From: Planctomycetota bacterium
Lineage (GTDB): Bacteria; Planctomycetota; J058; J103
DNA length: 64,000 nucleotides
Direction: 5' to 3'
Assembly (NCBI GenBank): GCA_026004615.1
Contig: BPJM01000011.1
Coordinates: forward strand, 1-64,000
Below, one piece after another: positions 46,267-55,172 of this stretch (position 1 is its first letter; every line of letters starts with the position of its first letter). A program made the position numbers and the translations under genes. Under the pieces are notes generated by a model that saw only the letters and a program-made list of their open reading frames with translations, did no database searches and was not told the DNA's origin.

Positions 46267-47463
46267 GTGCGGGAGCTGTTGCGCTTTGCCTGCGAGGCGT
46301 TGCTCGCGCACCGGCTGCGTTCTGCGCTCTCGGTGCTCGGCATCGCCGTCGGCATCGCGGCCGTCACCCTGCTGACCGCGATCGGCGAGGGCACCCGCAC
46401 CTACATCCTGGAGCAGTTCACCCAGTTCGGCACCAACGTCATCGGCATCAATCCGGGCAAGACCGAGACCTTCGGCATCCCGGGGGTACTCGGCGGCACC
46501 ACCCACAAGTTGACGATCGAGGACGCGGAGGCGCTGGCGCGCCTGCCGCATGTGCGCGTGGCGGCGCCGGTGAGCCTCGGCCAGGCGCGCGTCGAGGCCG
46601 AGGGGCGGGGCCGGAGCGTGCACGTGTTCGGGGTGAGCGCCGACATGGTCGAGGTCATGAAGCTGCGGGTGCGGCAGGGCAGCTTCGTGCCGCCGGGCGA
46701 CCCGCGGCGGGGGGCGCCGGTGGCGGTGCTGGGGCCGACGCTGGCGCGCGAGCTGTTCGGCGAGAAAAGTCCGCTCGGTCGCTTCGTCCGGATCGCCGGG
46801 GCGCGGCTCCGGGTGATCGGGGTCACCGAGCCCAAGGGGCAGATCCTGGGTTACGATCTGGACGACGTGGCGTATGTCCCGGTGGCGACGGCGCTGCGGC
46901 TGTTCCACCAGCAGGAGCTGTTCGAGATCGATGTCGTCGTCACCCACGAGAGCCTGGTCGAGCAGGTGGTCGAGGCGATCCGCAGGACGCTCGTCGAGCG
47001 ACACGGCGGGCGGGAGGACTTCACCATCACGACCCAGGCGGCGATGCTGGAGGTCTTCGGCAACGTGATGCGGATCGTGACCATGACCGTGGGTGGCATC
47101 GGTGCCATCTCGCTGCTGGTGGGAGCGATCGGGATCCTGACCATCATGTGGATCGCGGTCGGCGAGCGGACCCCGGAGATCGGGCTGTTGCGGGCGCTGG
47201 GGGCACGCCGGCGCCAGGTGGTGGCGGTCTTTCTGGCCGAGGCGGTGGTGCTGGCGTTCGCCGGTGGGGTGGGCGGCCTGCTCGCCGGCCTGGGGCTGGC
47301 CCGCGCCGTACAGCTCTTGTGGCCAGGGCTGCCGCTCCAGGCGCCGCCGGAGTTCGTCGTCGCGGCGCTGGCGGTCAGCGCCGCGGTGGGGCTCGCGGCC
47401 GGGGTGTTGCCCGCCCGCCGCGCCGCCGCCCTCGATCCGGTGGAGGCGCTGCGGGCGGACTGA
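46267..47463 (+). CDS. MacB/FtsX-type ABC exporter permease 2
   Basis: 398 residues, same layout as permease 1 (LRSALSVLGIAVGIAAVTLLT, periplasmic domain, then GERTPEIGLLRALGARRRQV). The two permeases clearly differ in sequence, so the exporter is probably a heterodimer. GTG 46267, five bases after permease 1. Last gene of the operon; convergent with nnrS. Confidence 0.9.
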   Translation: MRELLRFACEALLAHRLRSALSVLGIAVGIAAVTLLTAIGEGTRTYILEQFTQFGTNVIGINPGKTETFGIPGVLGGTTHKLTIEDAEALARLPHVRVAAPVSLGQARVEAEGRGRSVHVFGVSADMVEVMKLRVRQGSFVPPGDPRRGAPVAVLGPTLARELFGEKSPLGRFVRIAGARLRVIGVTEPKGQILGYDLDDVAYVPVATALRLFHQQELFEIDVVVTHESLVEQVVEAIRRTLVERHGGREDFTITTQAAMLEVFGNVMRIVTMTVGGIGAISLLVGAIGILTIMWIAVGERTPEIGLLRALGARRRQVVAVFLAEAVVLAFAGGVGGLLAGLGLARAVQLLWPGLPLQAPPEFVVAALAVSAAVGLAAGVLPARRAAALDPVEALRAD

Positions 47464-47477
47464 GCCCCGCCCCGCCG

Positions 47478-47525
47478 GCTCTCACCCGCCGCCGCTCTGC
47501 GCCCGCAGTGCCGGGCGGCGGCGGT
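47478..47525. terminator. GC-rich inverted repeat between convergent genes
   Basis: In the 101-base gap between permease 2 and nnrS, CCGCCGCCGC can pair with GGCGGCGGCGG about 25 bases further on. There is no clear T run. It could end both converging transcripts, but support is weak. Confidence 0.25.
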
Positions 47526-47564
47526 GCCGCTCCGCTTCGCCACGCCGCAGCGATCCGCGCCGCC

Positions 47565-48725
47565 TCAGCGAGCGCTGCCCCGGGCGGGACGCAGCCAGCG
47601 CGGCAGCATGGCGAGCGACCACAGCAGCAGTGCAGCCGCGAACACCAGCGCCGCGTAGGCCAGGTGCCGGTCGTAGCCGGCGCCGGCGGCCGGGGCGAGG
47701 GCACGCCCGGCGGCGGCGAGCACCAGCAGCACGCCGGAGCCCGCCAGCGCCGGCGAGCGGCGCTCGGGCGCGCTGCCGAAACCGCCGTGCACCAGGCTCA
47801 CCCGTGCCGCCACCATGAGCGCCATCAGCGCCAGGCCGGCGATGAAGGCGAGGTGCACCAGGTGCACCGCGGCTCCTGGCAGCAGCGCCTGCGCCCACAG
47901 ACCCGCCACCAGCGCGCCCGCGCCCACCCACGCCCAGAACACCAGCCATCCCGGACTGCGCGGGCGGCGGAGCACGCGCCAGGCCCGCAGCGCCACCCAG
48001 CTCACCACGAGCGCCCGCAGCGCGCGGCCCCCTGCCGGCGAGCAGCCGCTGCCCTCCAGCACCAGCCCCAGCGCGAAGAGCAGCAGCAGCGCGCCCGGCT
48101 CGCGCCAGCGGCCGGGCCGGCCCGGGCCGTGCAGCTCGCCCGGCCGGCCGAGCTTGACGAGGCTCGGCTGCGCCCAGCCGAACATCGCGGTCAACAGGCT
48201 GCTGCCGACCCCGAGCACGAGCGCCACCATCATGCCGTGGTACAACAAAAGCCTTCCCCACCAGGCCGCGCGCAGGCCCAACCCTCCGGCCTCGCTCACG
48301 AGCAGCAGCGCGCTGCCGCCCAGCCCGCAGCCCAGCCCGAGCGCCACGAAGGCGAACATGGGCGGCGGGGTCACCTTGCGCCGGCGCGCCCGCCGCAGCC
48401 CGAAGCCCGCCACGAGCAGCATCTGCGCGAGCAGCACCGCATGAAACGGCCGCCGATCGGCCATGAGCGAGACCGCCCCGAGCGCGATTCCCAGCCCCAC
48501 TGCGGCGAGCTGCTCGGCGCGCTGCGCCGGCAGGCTGCCGAAAAAGCGCGGGAGCGCGGTCATGAGAAAGCCCGCCGCCACCTGCCACAGAAACCCGCCG
48601 ATCATGAGGTCGGGGTGGAGCGCGGCGGGCGCCACGCCGAGCGCCTGCGCCAGCGGCGGGATCCAGACCAGCGCGCCGAGCAGCCCGAGCACCAGCCCCA
48701 GCGCGAACAGCGGCCGGTAGGGCAT
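47565..48725 (-). CDS. nnrS: NnrS family membrane protein
   Basis: 386 residues with about 11-12 helices. NnrS-type features are HPDLMIGGFLWQVAAGFLMT, LLYHGMMVALVLGVGSSLL and VHLVHLAFIAGLALMALM, with membrane histidines that bind heme/copper in studied members. NnrS protects against nitric oxide and is often co-regulated with nitrogen-oxide respiration. ATG 48725 starts 71 bases after the formate dehydrogenase stop, at the far end of the nos/fds run. Confidence 0.85.
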   Translation of the reverse strand: MPYRPLFALGLVLGLLGALVWIPPLAQALGVAPAALHPDLMIGGFLWQVAAGFLMTALPRFFGSLPAQRAEQLAAVGLGIALGAVSLMADRRPFHAVLLAQMLLVAGFGLRRARRRKVTPPPMFAFVALGLGCGLGGSALLLVSEAGGLGLRAAWWGRLLLYHGMMVALVLGVGSSLLTAMFGWAQPSLVKLGRPGELHGPGRPGRWREPGALLLLFALGLVLEGSGCSPAGGRALRALVVSWVALRAWRVLRRPRSPGWLVFWAWVGAGALVAGLWAQALLPGAAVHLVHLAFIAGLALMALMVAARVSLVHGGFGSAPERRSPALAGSGVLLVLAAAGRALAPAAGAGYDRHLAYAALVFAAALLLWSLAMLPRWLRPARGSAR

Positions 48726-48796
48726 CGGCGCGCCGAGCGCCGGACCGGCACCGTGCGCGCCCGTGCCCGAGCCCGTGCCGGCCGGCGCTGCTCGCC

Positions 48797-51481
48797 TCAC
48801 TGCGGCAGCCGCTCCAGCCGCACCGCCACCACCTTGTAGTCCGGGCACTGCGAGTGGGGGTCGCGGTGCGGCCCGACCAGCGCGTTGATCCGGCTCGCCG
48901 GGTCGTGGAAGGAAGCGAACAGCGTGCCGCGCGCCACGCGCGCGGAGGGCTGCACGCGCAGCCGGGTCCGGCCCCAGCGGCTCACCACCCCCACCGGCTC
49001 GCCTGCGCGCAGCCCCTGCGCCGCAGCGTCCTCGGGATGGATCTCGAGCACGTCTCCGGCCAGCAGCTCGCGCTGCGCGGTGCGGCGGCTCATGGTGCCC
49101 GTGTTGTAATGGTGGAGCACGCGTCCCGTGATCAGAACAAACGGATAGCCCGGCTGGTCGTGCTCGGGCGGCGGGGCGTACTCGACCCAGAACAGCCGTC
49201 CTCGCCCCCGCGCGAACCCGCTCGCATGGAGCGTCCGCGTGCCGGGGTCATCGGGGCCGGTACACGGCCAGCACAACCCGTCCGGGCTCGCCTCCAGCCG
49301 CCGGTAGCTCACCCCCCCGAACAGCTGCGGCGCGACCCTGGCGATCTCCTCCATGACGTCGGCCGGGCCCCGGTAATCCCAGCGCAGCCCCAGGGCACGT
49401 GCGACCTCGAGCACCACCTCCCAGTCCGGCCGCGCCTCGCCCGGTGGCGCCACCGCCGGCCGCACGCGCTGGATGCGCCGCTCGCCATTCGTGAAGGTGC
49501 CGTCCTGCTCCAGCGCCGTCGCCGCAGGCAGTACCAGGTGCGCATACCGCGTGGTGGCGCACGGAAACGGGTCCTGCACGACCAGAAGCTGCAGCCGCCC
49601 CAGCGCCCGCTCCACCAGCCCCTGGTCCGCCTCGCTGTGCGCGAGGTCCTCGCCCTGCACCCAGAGCGCGCGCAGCTCGCCGCGCGCCGCCGCCTCCAGC
49701 ATCTCGGGGATCGTCAGCCCGGGCTGCTCAGGCGGCGCCTTGCCCCAGCGCTCGCGCAGCCGGGCCCGCACCGCGGGATCGTCCAGCCGCTGGTAGCCCG
49801 TCACCCGGTCGGGCATGCAGCCCATGTCGGCGGCTCCCTGTACGTTGTTCTGCCCGCGCAGCGGCAGCAGACCGGACCCGACCCGGCCGACGCTGCCGGT
49901 GAGCAGTGCCAGGTTCGCCAGCGCCAGCACCGCGGCGGTGCCCTGGCTCTGCTCGGACAGTCCCAGCCCGTGCACGAACAGCGCCCGCCTGGCGCGCCCC
50001 AGCATCTCGGCGGCGCGCACCAGCTGCGCCACCTCGAGCTGCGCGATCTGCGCCACCTGCTCGATCGCGATTCCCTGCAGGCCGCGCTCGAGCTCCGCGA
50101 ACCCCTCCAGCCGCTCCTCGATGAAGCGCCGGTCGACCGCGCCCGCCTCGAGCAGACAGCGCGCGATGGCGTGGAAAACGGCCACGTTGGTGCCGGGCCG
50201 CAGCATGAGGTGCACGTCGGCGAGCTCGGCGAGCTCGATGCGCCGCGGATCGATCACGATCAACGGCACCCCGCCGCGCACCGCGCGCGCGATGCGGGCG
50301 CCGAGCACCGGGTGGGCCTCGGTGGGGTTGGCCCCCGCAACCACGATCAGCGGTGCCCGCTCGATGTCCTCGTAGCAGGCCGTCGCCGCACCGAGCCCCG
50401 TCGCCAGCGAGAGCGCCAGCGCGGTCGAGGCATGGCAGACCCGGGCGCAACAATCGACGTGATTCGTGTCCAGCCCCACCCGGAACAGCTTCTGCAGCAG
50501 ATACGCCGCCTCGTTCGTCGAGCGCGAGGAGGCGATCGCGCCGAGCGCCTGCGGCCCGTGCTGCACGCGGATCTGCCGCAGCTGCTCGGCGAGCCACCGG
50601 ATCGCCTCCGGCCAGCCCAGCGGCTGCAGCTCCCCGTCCTGCCGGCGCAGCGGGCGGAGCAGCCGCTCGGGGTGCGCCCGGTAGTCGTGCGCGTAGCGGC
50701 CCTTGGCGCACAGATGCCCGCGGTTGACCACCGCCTCCGGCACCCCGTCGATCCAGAGCACCCGGCCCCGGCGCGAGGCGATGCGTACCCGGCAGCCCAC
50801 CCCGCAGTAGCCGCATACCGAGTCGGTGATCGCGCTCGCCCCGAGCGGCTCCAGCCGGTCGCGGTCGGTGAGCGCCCCGGTCGGACACCGCTCGACGCAC
50901 GCCCCGCAGGCCACGCACGGGCTGTCGGCGAACGAGGGGCCGGCGCCATAGATCAACCGCACCGCGCCCCCGCGCCCTTCGATCCCCCAGACGAAGCGGC
51001 CCTGGATCTCCTCGCACGCATGCAGGCAGCGCCGGCAGAGCACGCAACCAGCCGGGTCGAACCGCAGGTAGGGATGGGTGTTGTCCACCATGCCCGGCTC
51101 GCGGCGGTGGCCGAACGGGGAAGCCTCCAGCTCCAGCCGCTCCATGAGCGCCTCCAGCTCGGTCCGCCCCGCCCCGGCGGCAAAGCGCCCGGCTGCGTGC
51201 TCGGACAGGATCAGACCCAGCAGGTCGCGCCGCAGGCAGACCAGCCGCTCGGTGTGCGTGTGCACCTGCATACCGGGTTCGAGCGCGGTGGTACACGCAG
51301 CCAGCGGACGCGGCCGGCCGCTCACCTCGACCAGACAGAGCCGGCAGCCGCCGTCGGGCTCCAGCCCCTCGGCGTGGCACAGCACCGGTAGCTCGATGCC
51401 GAGCCGGCGTGCAGCCTCGAGGATCGTCTCGCCGAGGCGCACCTGGATGGGCTGGCCGTCGATGGTCGCAACTTCCTGCAC
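48797..51481 (-). CDS. fdsA: NAD-linked formate dehydrogenase, molybdopterin-containing alpha subunit (FdsA-like)
   Basis: 894 residues. N-terminal 2Fe-2S domain with Cys35, 46, 49 and 63 (CHAEGLEPDGGCRLC); then CVLCRRCLHAC, CVACGACVERCPTGAL and the proximal 4Fe-4S cluster CGYCGVGC; then the bis-MGD catalytic domains (NHVDCCARVCHAS, GQNNVQGAADMG, ATALEQDGTFTNGERRIQ). The metal-ligand position is Cys349 (TGC), not selenocysteine. Oxidises formate to CO2 and passes electrons to the adjacent diaphorase subunit. GTG 51481, with GAGAGGG upstream; the open frame beyond it is filler. Confidence 0.9.
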   Translation of the reverse strand: MQEVATIDGQPIQVRLGETILEAARRLGIELPVLCHAEGLEPDGGCRLCLVEVSGRPRPLAACTTALEPGMQVHTHTERLVCLRRDLLGLILSEHAAGRFAAGAGRTELEALMERLELEASPFGHRREPGMVDNTHPYLRFDPAGCVLCRRCLHACEEIQGRFVWGIEGRGGAVRLIYGAGPSFADSPCVACGACVERCPTGALTDRDRLEPLGASAITDSVCGYCGVGCRVRIASRRGRVLWIDGVPEAVVNRGHLCAKGRYAHDYRAHPERLLRPLRRQDGELQPLGWPEAIRWLAEQLRQIRVQHGPQALGAIASSRSTNEAAYLLQKLFRVGLDTNHVDCCARVCHASTALALSLATGLGAATACYEDIERAPLIVVAGANPTEAHPVLGARIARAVRGGVPLIVIDPRRIELAELADVHLMLRPGTNVAVFHAIARCLLEAGAVDRRFIEERLEGFAELERGLQGIAIEQVAQIAQLEVAQLVRAAEMLGRARRALFVHGLGLSEQSQGTAAVLALANLALLTGSVGRVGSGLLPLRGQNNVQGAADMGCMPDRVTGYQRLDDPAVRARLRERWGKAPPEQPGLTIPEMLEAAARGELRALWVQGEDLAHSEADQGLVERALGRLQLLVVQDPFPCATTRYAHLVLPAATALEQDGTFTNGERRIQRVRPAVAPPGEARPDWEVVLEVARALGLRWDYRGPADVMEEIARVAPQLFGGVSYRRLEASPDGLCWPCTGPDDPGTRTLHASGFARGRGRLFWVEYAPPPEHDQPGYPFVLITGRVLHHYNTGTMSRRTAQRELLAGDVLEIHPEDAAAQGLRAGEPVGVVSRWGRTRLRVQPSARVARGTLFASFHDPASRINALVGPHRDPHSQCPDYKVVAVRLERLPQ

Positions 51482-51492
51482 CGCTCGCCCTC

Positions 51493-53229
51493 TCAACCCG
51501 GCGGCCGCTCGGCGAGCCGCCCGCCCGCCTGCCCGGCGACCGCGTCCTCGGCGGTGCACTCCGGCGGCGTGCCGGTGAAGATCCGTGTCGCGAACCGCTG
51601 CACCAGCTGGCGGATCGGCACCGGCATGAGCTGGCCGAAGCCGCACAGGCTCGCCTGCTCCATCAGCTCGAGCAGCCGCAGCAGCTGGGCGCGCTCGCTC
51701 CACAGCGGCCCGCGCCGCACCAGCTCCAGCGCGCGGCGCGAGCCGACGCGGCAGGGCACGCACCGCCCGCACGATTCGTGCTGCATGAAGCCGAGCCAGT
51801 GCTCCAGGAGCGCCCGCGGGTCGGCCTGCGCCGCCAGCGCAACCAGGCCACCGTGGCCAAGCTGGATGCCGCGGCCGGCCATCGCCTCGTAGCACAGCGG
51901 CACGTCCCAGTGCTCTGGGCCGAGCACGCTACCCATGGGACCGCCGAGCAGGATTGCGGCCAGCTCCGATCCGGGACGTGCCCCGCCGCCGCCTCGCTCG
52001 ATGATCTCGCGCAGCGAGACGCCGAACTCGACCTCGAGCAGCCCCGGCCGCGCGAACCCGCCATTGAGCGAGAGCAGCTTGGTACCCGGGCTGGCCGCGG
52101 TACCCAGCGCCCGGAAGGCCTCCGGCCCGTGGCGGAGGATCCACGGCACCGCGGCCAGCGTCTCGACGTTGTTCACCACCGTCGGCCGGCCATACAGCCC
52201 TGCCGTGCTCGGATACGGCGGCCGCAGCCGCACCTCGCCCCGCAGTCCCTCGATCGCGTTGAGCAGCGCCGTCTCCTCGCCGCACACATAGCTCCCCATG
52301 CCGGGGAAGACCGAGACCTCGAAGTCGAACGCGGTGCCCAGCACCCGCTCCCCCAGCAGACCCGCCGCCCGCGCCTGGTCGACGGCCTGCTCCATCACCG
52401 CGATCGCCCGCGGGTACTCCGACCGGATGAAGACGATCCCCTGGCGCGCGCCCACCGCGTAGGCGCAGATCGCCATGCCCTCCAGCACGGCGTGCGGATC
52501 GCCCTCCATGAGGACGCGGTCGCAGAACGAGCCGGGATCGCCCTCGTCCCCGTTGGCGATCACGTAGCGGATCGGCGCGCCGGTCTGGGCGGCGTGCCGC
52601 CACTTGGCAGCGGCCGGAAAGGCCGCCCCGCCGCGGCCCCGCAGCCCGGAGCGCTCGAGGAGCGCGAGCACCTCGGCCGGCCGCTGCCCCAGCGCCCGCA
52701 CCAGCCCCTGCCAGGCGCCCTCGGCACGCGCCTGCGCGAGCGAACGAGCCGCCTCGCCGCCGAGCCGCGCGGTGAGGATCGGCGTGCGCGCCAGGCTGCG
52801 CACCGCGGGCAGCGGCGCCGCCGGCGCAAGCGCGCCCGCCGCCAGCGCCGCCGCCTGCGCCGGACTCGCCGGCGCCACCACCTGGCGGCGCCGGTCCAGC
52901 ACCGCCGGCGAGCGGTCGCAATAGCCCAGGCAGTAGACCGGACTCCACGGCCCATGGCTGCCGGCGGCACGCGCCAGCTCCTGCGCCCCGGCAAGCCAGC
53001 ACGAGGTGCCATGGCAGACGCGCACCGTCCCTGGCACCGCGTGCAGCTCGTCATAGAAGGAGATCGCGCCGCGGACCGCTGCCTCGGGCAGTCCGGTCTG
53101 CTCGGCCAGCGCCCGCACCCCGGCGGCATCGGGCGTCCCCCGCCGCTCGATCCAGCGCCGCAGCGCGATCAGCGGCGGCTCGCCGCCGCGCGTCCGCCGC
53201 CGCACATACCGCAGCAGCGCCTCGCTCAC
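51493..53229 (-). CDS. fdsB: formate dehydrogenase diaphorase subunit, NuoE-NuoF fusion (FdsG/FdsB-like)
   Basis: 578 residues. Residues 1-125 are a NuoE-like thioredoxin-fold domain with ligands CHGTSC and CLGYC. Residues 150-578 are NuoF-like: LRGRGGAAFPAAAKW, NGDEGDPGSFCDR, YVCGEETALLNAIEG, PTVVNNVETL and the 4Fe-4S set SCGRCVPCRVGS. With the next gene it makes a soluble NAD+-reducing formate dehydrogenase. The GTG start overlaps the AhpD-like stop by four bases. It contains an intact version of the domain that is broken in nuoF of this window. Confidence 0.9.
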   Translation of the reverse strand: MSEALLRYVRRRTRGGEPPLIALRRWIERRGTPDAAGVRALAEQTGLPEAAVRGAISFYDELHAVPGTVRVCHGTSCWLAGAQELARAAGSHGPWSPVYCLGYCDRSPAVLDRRRQVVAPASPAQAAALAAGALAPAAPLPAVRSLARTPILTARLGGEAARSLAQARAEGAWQGLVRALGQRPAEVLALLERSGLRGRGGAAFPAAAKWRHAAQTGAPIRYVIANGDEGDPGSFCDRVLMEGDPHAVLEGMAICAYAVGARQGIVFIRSEYPRAIAVMEQAVDQARAAGLLGERVLGTAFDFEVSVFPGMGSYVCGEETALLNAIEGLRGEVRLRPPYPSTAGLYGRPTVVNNVETLAAVPWILRHGPEAFRALGTAASPGTKLLSLNGGFARPGLLEVEFGVSLREIIERGGGGARPGSELAAILLGGPMGSVLGPEHWDVPLCYEAMAGRGIQLGHGGLVALAAQADPRALLEHWLGFMQHESCGRCVPCRVGSRRALELVRRGPLWSERAQLLRLLELMEQASLCGFGQLMPVPIRQLVQRFATRIFTGTPPECTAEDAVAGQAGGRLAERPPG

Positions 53230-53621
53230 AGCTCCCGCGCGCCCTGCGTCCCGGCTGGCGGTGTGCCCTCCGCGAGCAGCTGCTCGAGCAGCTCCACCGC
53301 GCGGCCTCCGTACACGGTGGCCGGTCCGCCGCCCATGAGGACCGCCACCCCGATCGCCTCCAGGATCTGCTCCCGGCTCGCCCCGGCCTCGAGCGCCGCG
53401 CGCAGATGGTGCAGGATGCAGCCCTCGCAGCGGGCCCCGATCCCCAGCGCGAGCGCGATCAGCTCCTTGTGCAGCACCCCGAGCGCACCCTCGGTCATGA
53501 CCGCCCGGTGCACCTCGGAAAACGCCTTCATGACGCCGGGCAGTGCCTGCCGCAGCAGCCGGCCGCGCCGGCGTGCCTGCTCCAGGGTGGATGCGAGCGC
53601 CTGGTGTGGCGGGTGTTCCAT
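53226..53621 (-). CDS. AhpD-like carboxymuconolactone decarboxylase family protein
   Basis: 131 residues. The peroxidase-type motif is present: Cys65 and Cys68 (RCEGC) with His72 after ILHH, in the all-helical CMD fold (HKELIALALGIGA, EAIGVAVLMGGGPA). Members reduce peroxides or act as thiol relays. Here it lies between nos-associated genes and the formate dehydrogenase, with a stop/start overlap to the latter. ATG 53621 follows GGAGGAGG on its strand. Its role in the run is unknown. Confidence 0.85.
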   Translation of the reverse strand: MEHPPHQALASTLEQARRRGRLLRQALPGVMKAFSEVHRAVMTEGALGVLHKELIALALGIGARCEGCILHHLRAALEAGASREQILEAIGVAVLMGGGPATVYGGRAVELLEQLLAEGTPPAGTQGAREL

Positions 53622-53652
53622 GGCAATCCCCCTCCTCCTCCCCGCGGCCGCC

Positions 53653-54306
53653 TCAGGACGCCGCGTGCGCCCTGGCGGCGCGGGCCTGCCGGTAGCCCAT
53701 CCACAGGTGCCAGAGCGTGAGAGCCAGCAGCCCTCCGGTGAAGATCGCCAGCAGACCGCTGCCGGGCTGGGGAAGGCTCCAGGTCGTGAAGTTGGCGATC
53801 TGCTTCTTGCCGATCACCGCCGGCATGAACGGCTCGATGCGCACCGGCGCCTTGGGGTCCAGCTCGTGCCCGTACCGGTAGAGCACATAGACGAAGCGGC
53901 CGAAGGCAGCCGCCGAGACATACACGGTGAGCACCGTCACATCGATCAGGTCGCGCACGCTGCCGATCGCTGCCGCGCGCAGCGCCAGCAGCCCCAGCAC
54001 CCCGAGCGCAAAGGGGATCCAGTCCAGATCCGCCAGCGCCTGCCGGTCGATCGGCTTCATGCCGATGTAGTGGTTCAGGGTGTTGATCTCCTGGATGTGC
54101 TGCCCGCCGCCGCCGGCCTCCAGCTTGTAGCTGTAGATGTCCAGATAGAGCCCTCGCGGATACTGCGGCGCCACCATCCGGATCTGCCACAGCGGATAGA
54201 AGTAGCTCAGCAGCAGCGGCACCACCAGCAGCGCGATGACCGGCCGCGTCCAGCCGGCGAGCGGCCGGCCGACGAACTCGAAGAAGCTCTCCGCAGGTGC
54301 GCGCAC
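53653..54306 (-). CDS. nos-cluster-associated membrane protein
   Basis: 217 residues with four predicted helices (about 24-40, 94-114, 119-145 and 183-203). The loop after helix 1 is distinctive: APQYPRGLYLDIYSY, then EINTLNHYIGMKP. I recall similar proteins beside clade II nosZ in other phyla; function unestablished (possibly copper delivery or assembly). GTG 54306 is preceded by AAAGGAGG. It follows nosY by 25 bases. Confidence 0.65.
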   Translation of the reverse strand: MRAPAESFFEFVGRPLAGWTRPVIALLVVPLLLSYFYPLWQIRMVAPQYPRGLYLDIYSYKLEAGGGGQHIQEINTLNHYIGMKPIDRQALADLDWIPFALGVLGLLALRAAAIGSVRDLIDVTVLTVYVSAAAFGRFVYVLYRYGHELDPKAPVRIEPFMPAVIGKKQIANFTTWSLPQPGSGLLAIFTGGLLALTLWHLWMGYRQARAARAHAAS

Positions 54307-54331
54307 ACTCGCCTCCTTTCCTCGGCCGCCT

Positions 54332-55171
54332 TCAGACCACGTCCGCGCGCTCCAGCCGCCGCAGCGCCAGCGACCACGCCCCCAGCCCGAGCAGCAAGGG
54401 CCAGCCCACCCCCAGCACCAGCAGCCAGTCCGCCCCGATCCGGTGCGCGAGGAAGAAGCCCACCGGCCCCAGGGTGGCGAGCTCGGGTTCGGCCGCCGAC
54501 AGCAGCGCCATGCGGGCCGACTGCACCGGATTGAGCCCGGCGAGCAGCAGCACCAGCTCGGGGCGCAGCCGCATCTGGAGCATGAGGCCGATCAGCGCGA
54601 AATCCAGCAGCGCCACCACCGCCGCCCACAGCGCCAGCACCGCGATGAGGGCGCGCGCCGGGCTGCGCGCGTGGCTGGAGACGAGCAGCCCCGCGCCCAC
54701 CGCGCAGGCGAGCAGCGAGGCGCTCACCGCGAGCGCGCGCAAGAGAAAGCCCCATGGCATGGGCTGGGCGAAGGCCACACTGCCCCAGAGCGCCATGGCC
54801 GGCATGAGCACCAGCAGCGGCAGCAGCAGCACCAGGTAGCGCACCAGGCTCACCGCCGCGAACCAGCCGCTGCGGCTCAGCGGCAGGCTGAGCAGCAGCT
54901 CGAGCGTGCCCTGCTCGCGGGCCGCCCCCACCACCTGGCCGGTCGCGCTCAGGCCCACCAGCGGCAACAGGAGCACCAGCGCGTGCGCGAACGACAGCAG
55001 CACCCGGCCCATGCCGGTGAAGCCGATGACCGTGGATTCGCGCAGCCCCGCCAGCACGAAGATCCCTGCCAGCGCCAGATACACCGCGATCGCAAAGCCG
55101 AGCCAGCGGGAGCGCACCACCTCCGCCAGCTCCAGCCGCGCCACCGCCGCGATCTCGACCCGCCGCGCCAC
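54332..55171 (-). CDS. nosY: NosY-like ABC transporter permease
   Basis: 279 residues with six helices of the ABC-2 type. Landmarks are ELAEVVRSRWLGFAIAVYL at the N-terminus, AREQGTLELLLSLPLSRSGW, and LLLAGLNPVQSARMALL as in NosY. Together with NosF and NosD it is thought to supply sulfur for the tetranuclear CuZ centre. GTG 55171, one base after the nosL stop. Confidence 0.88.
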   Translation of the reverse strand: MARRVEIAAVARLELAEVVRSRWLGFAIAVYLALAGIFVLAGLRESTVIGFTGMGRVLLSFAHALVLLLPLVGLSATGQVVGAAREQGTLELLLSLPLSRSGWFAAVSLVRYLVLLLPLLVLMPAMALWGSVAFAQPMPWGFLLRALAVSASLLACAVGAGLLVSSHARSPARALIAVLALWAAVVALLDFALIGLMLQMRLRPELVLLLAGLNPVQSARMALLSAAEPELATLGPVGFFLAHRIGADWLLVLGVGWPLLLGLGAWSLALRRLERADVV

Positions 55172-55172
55172 C

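Noticed and set aside
48726..48848. Upstream extension of nnrS into the formate dehydrogenase end
   Set aside because: The added residues are Gly/Ala filler without a ribosome site; ATG 48725 precedes the first helix.
50435..50437. Possible selenocysteine codon in formate dehydrogenase
   Set aside because: The codon reads TGC (Cys), not TGA, and no hairpin reading is needed.
51409..54534. Plus-strand open frame of 1041 codons opposite the diaphorase and AhpD-like genes
   Set aside because: Its translation lacks any recognisable fold, while four conserved genes occupy the minus strand.
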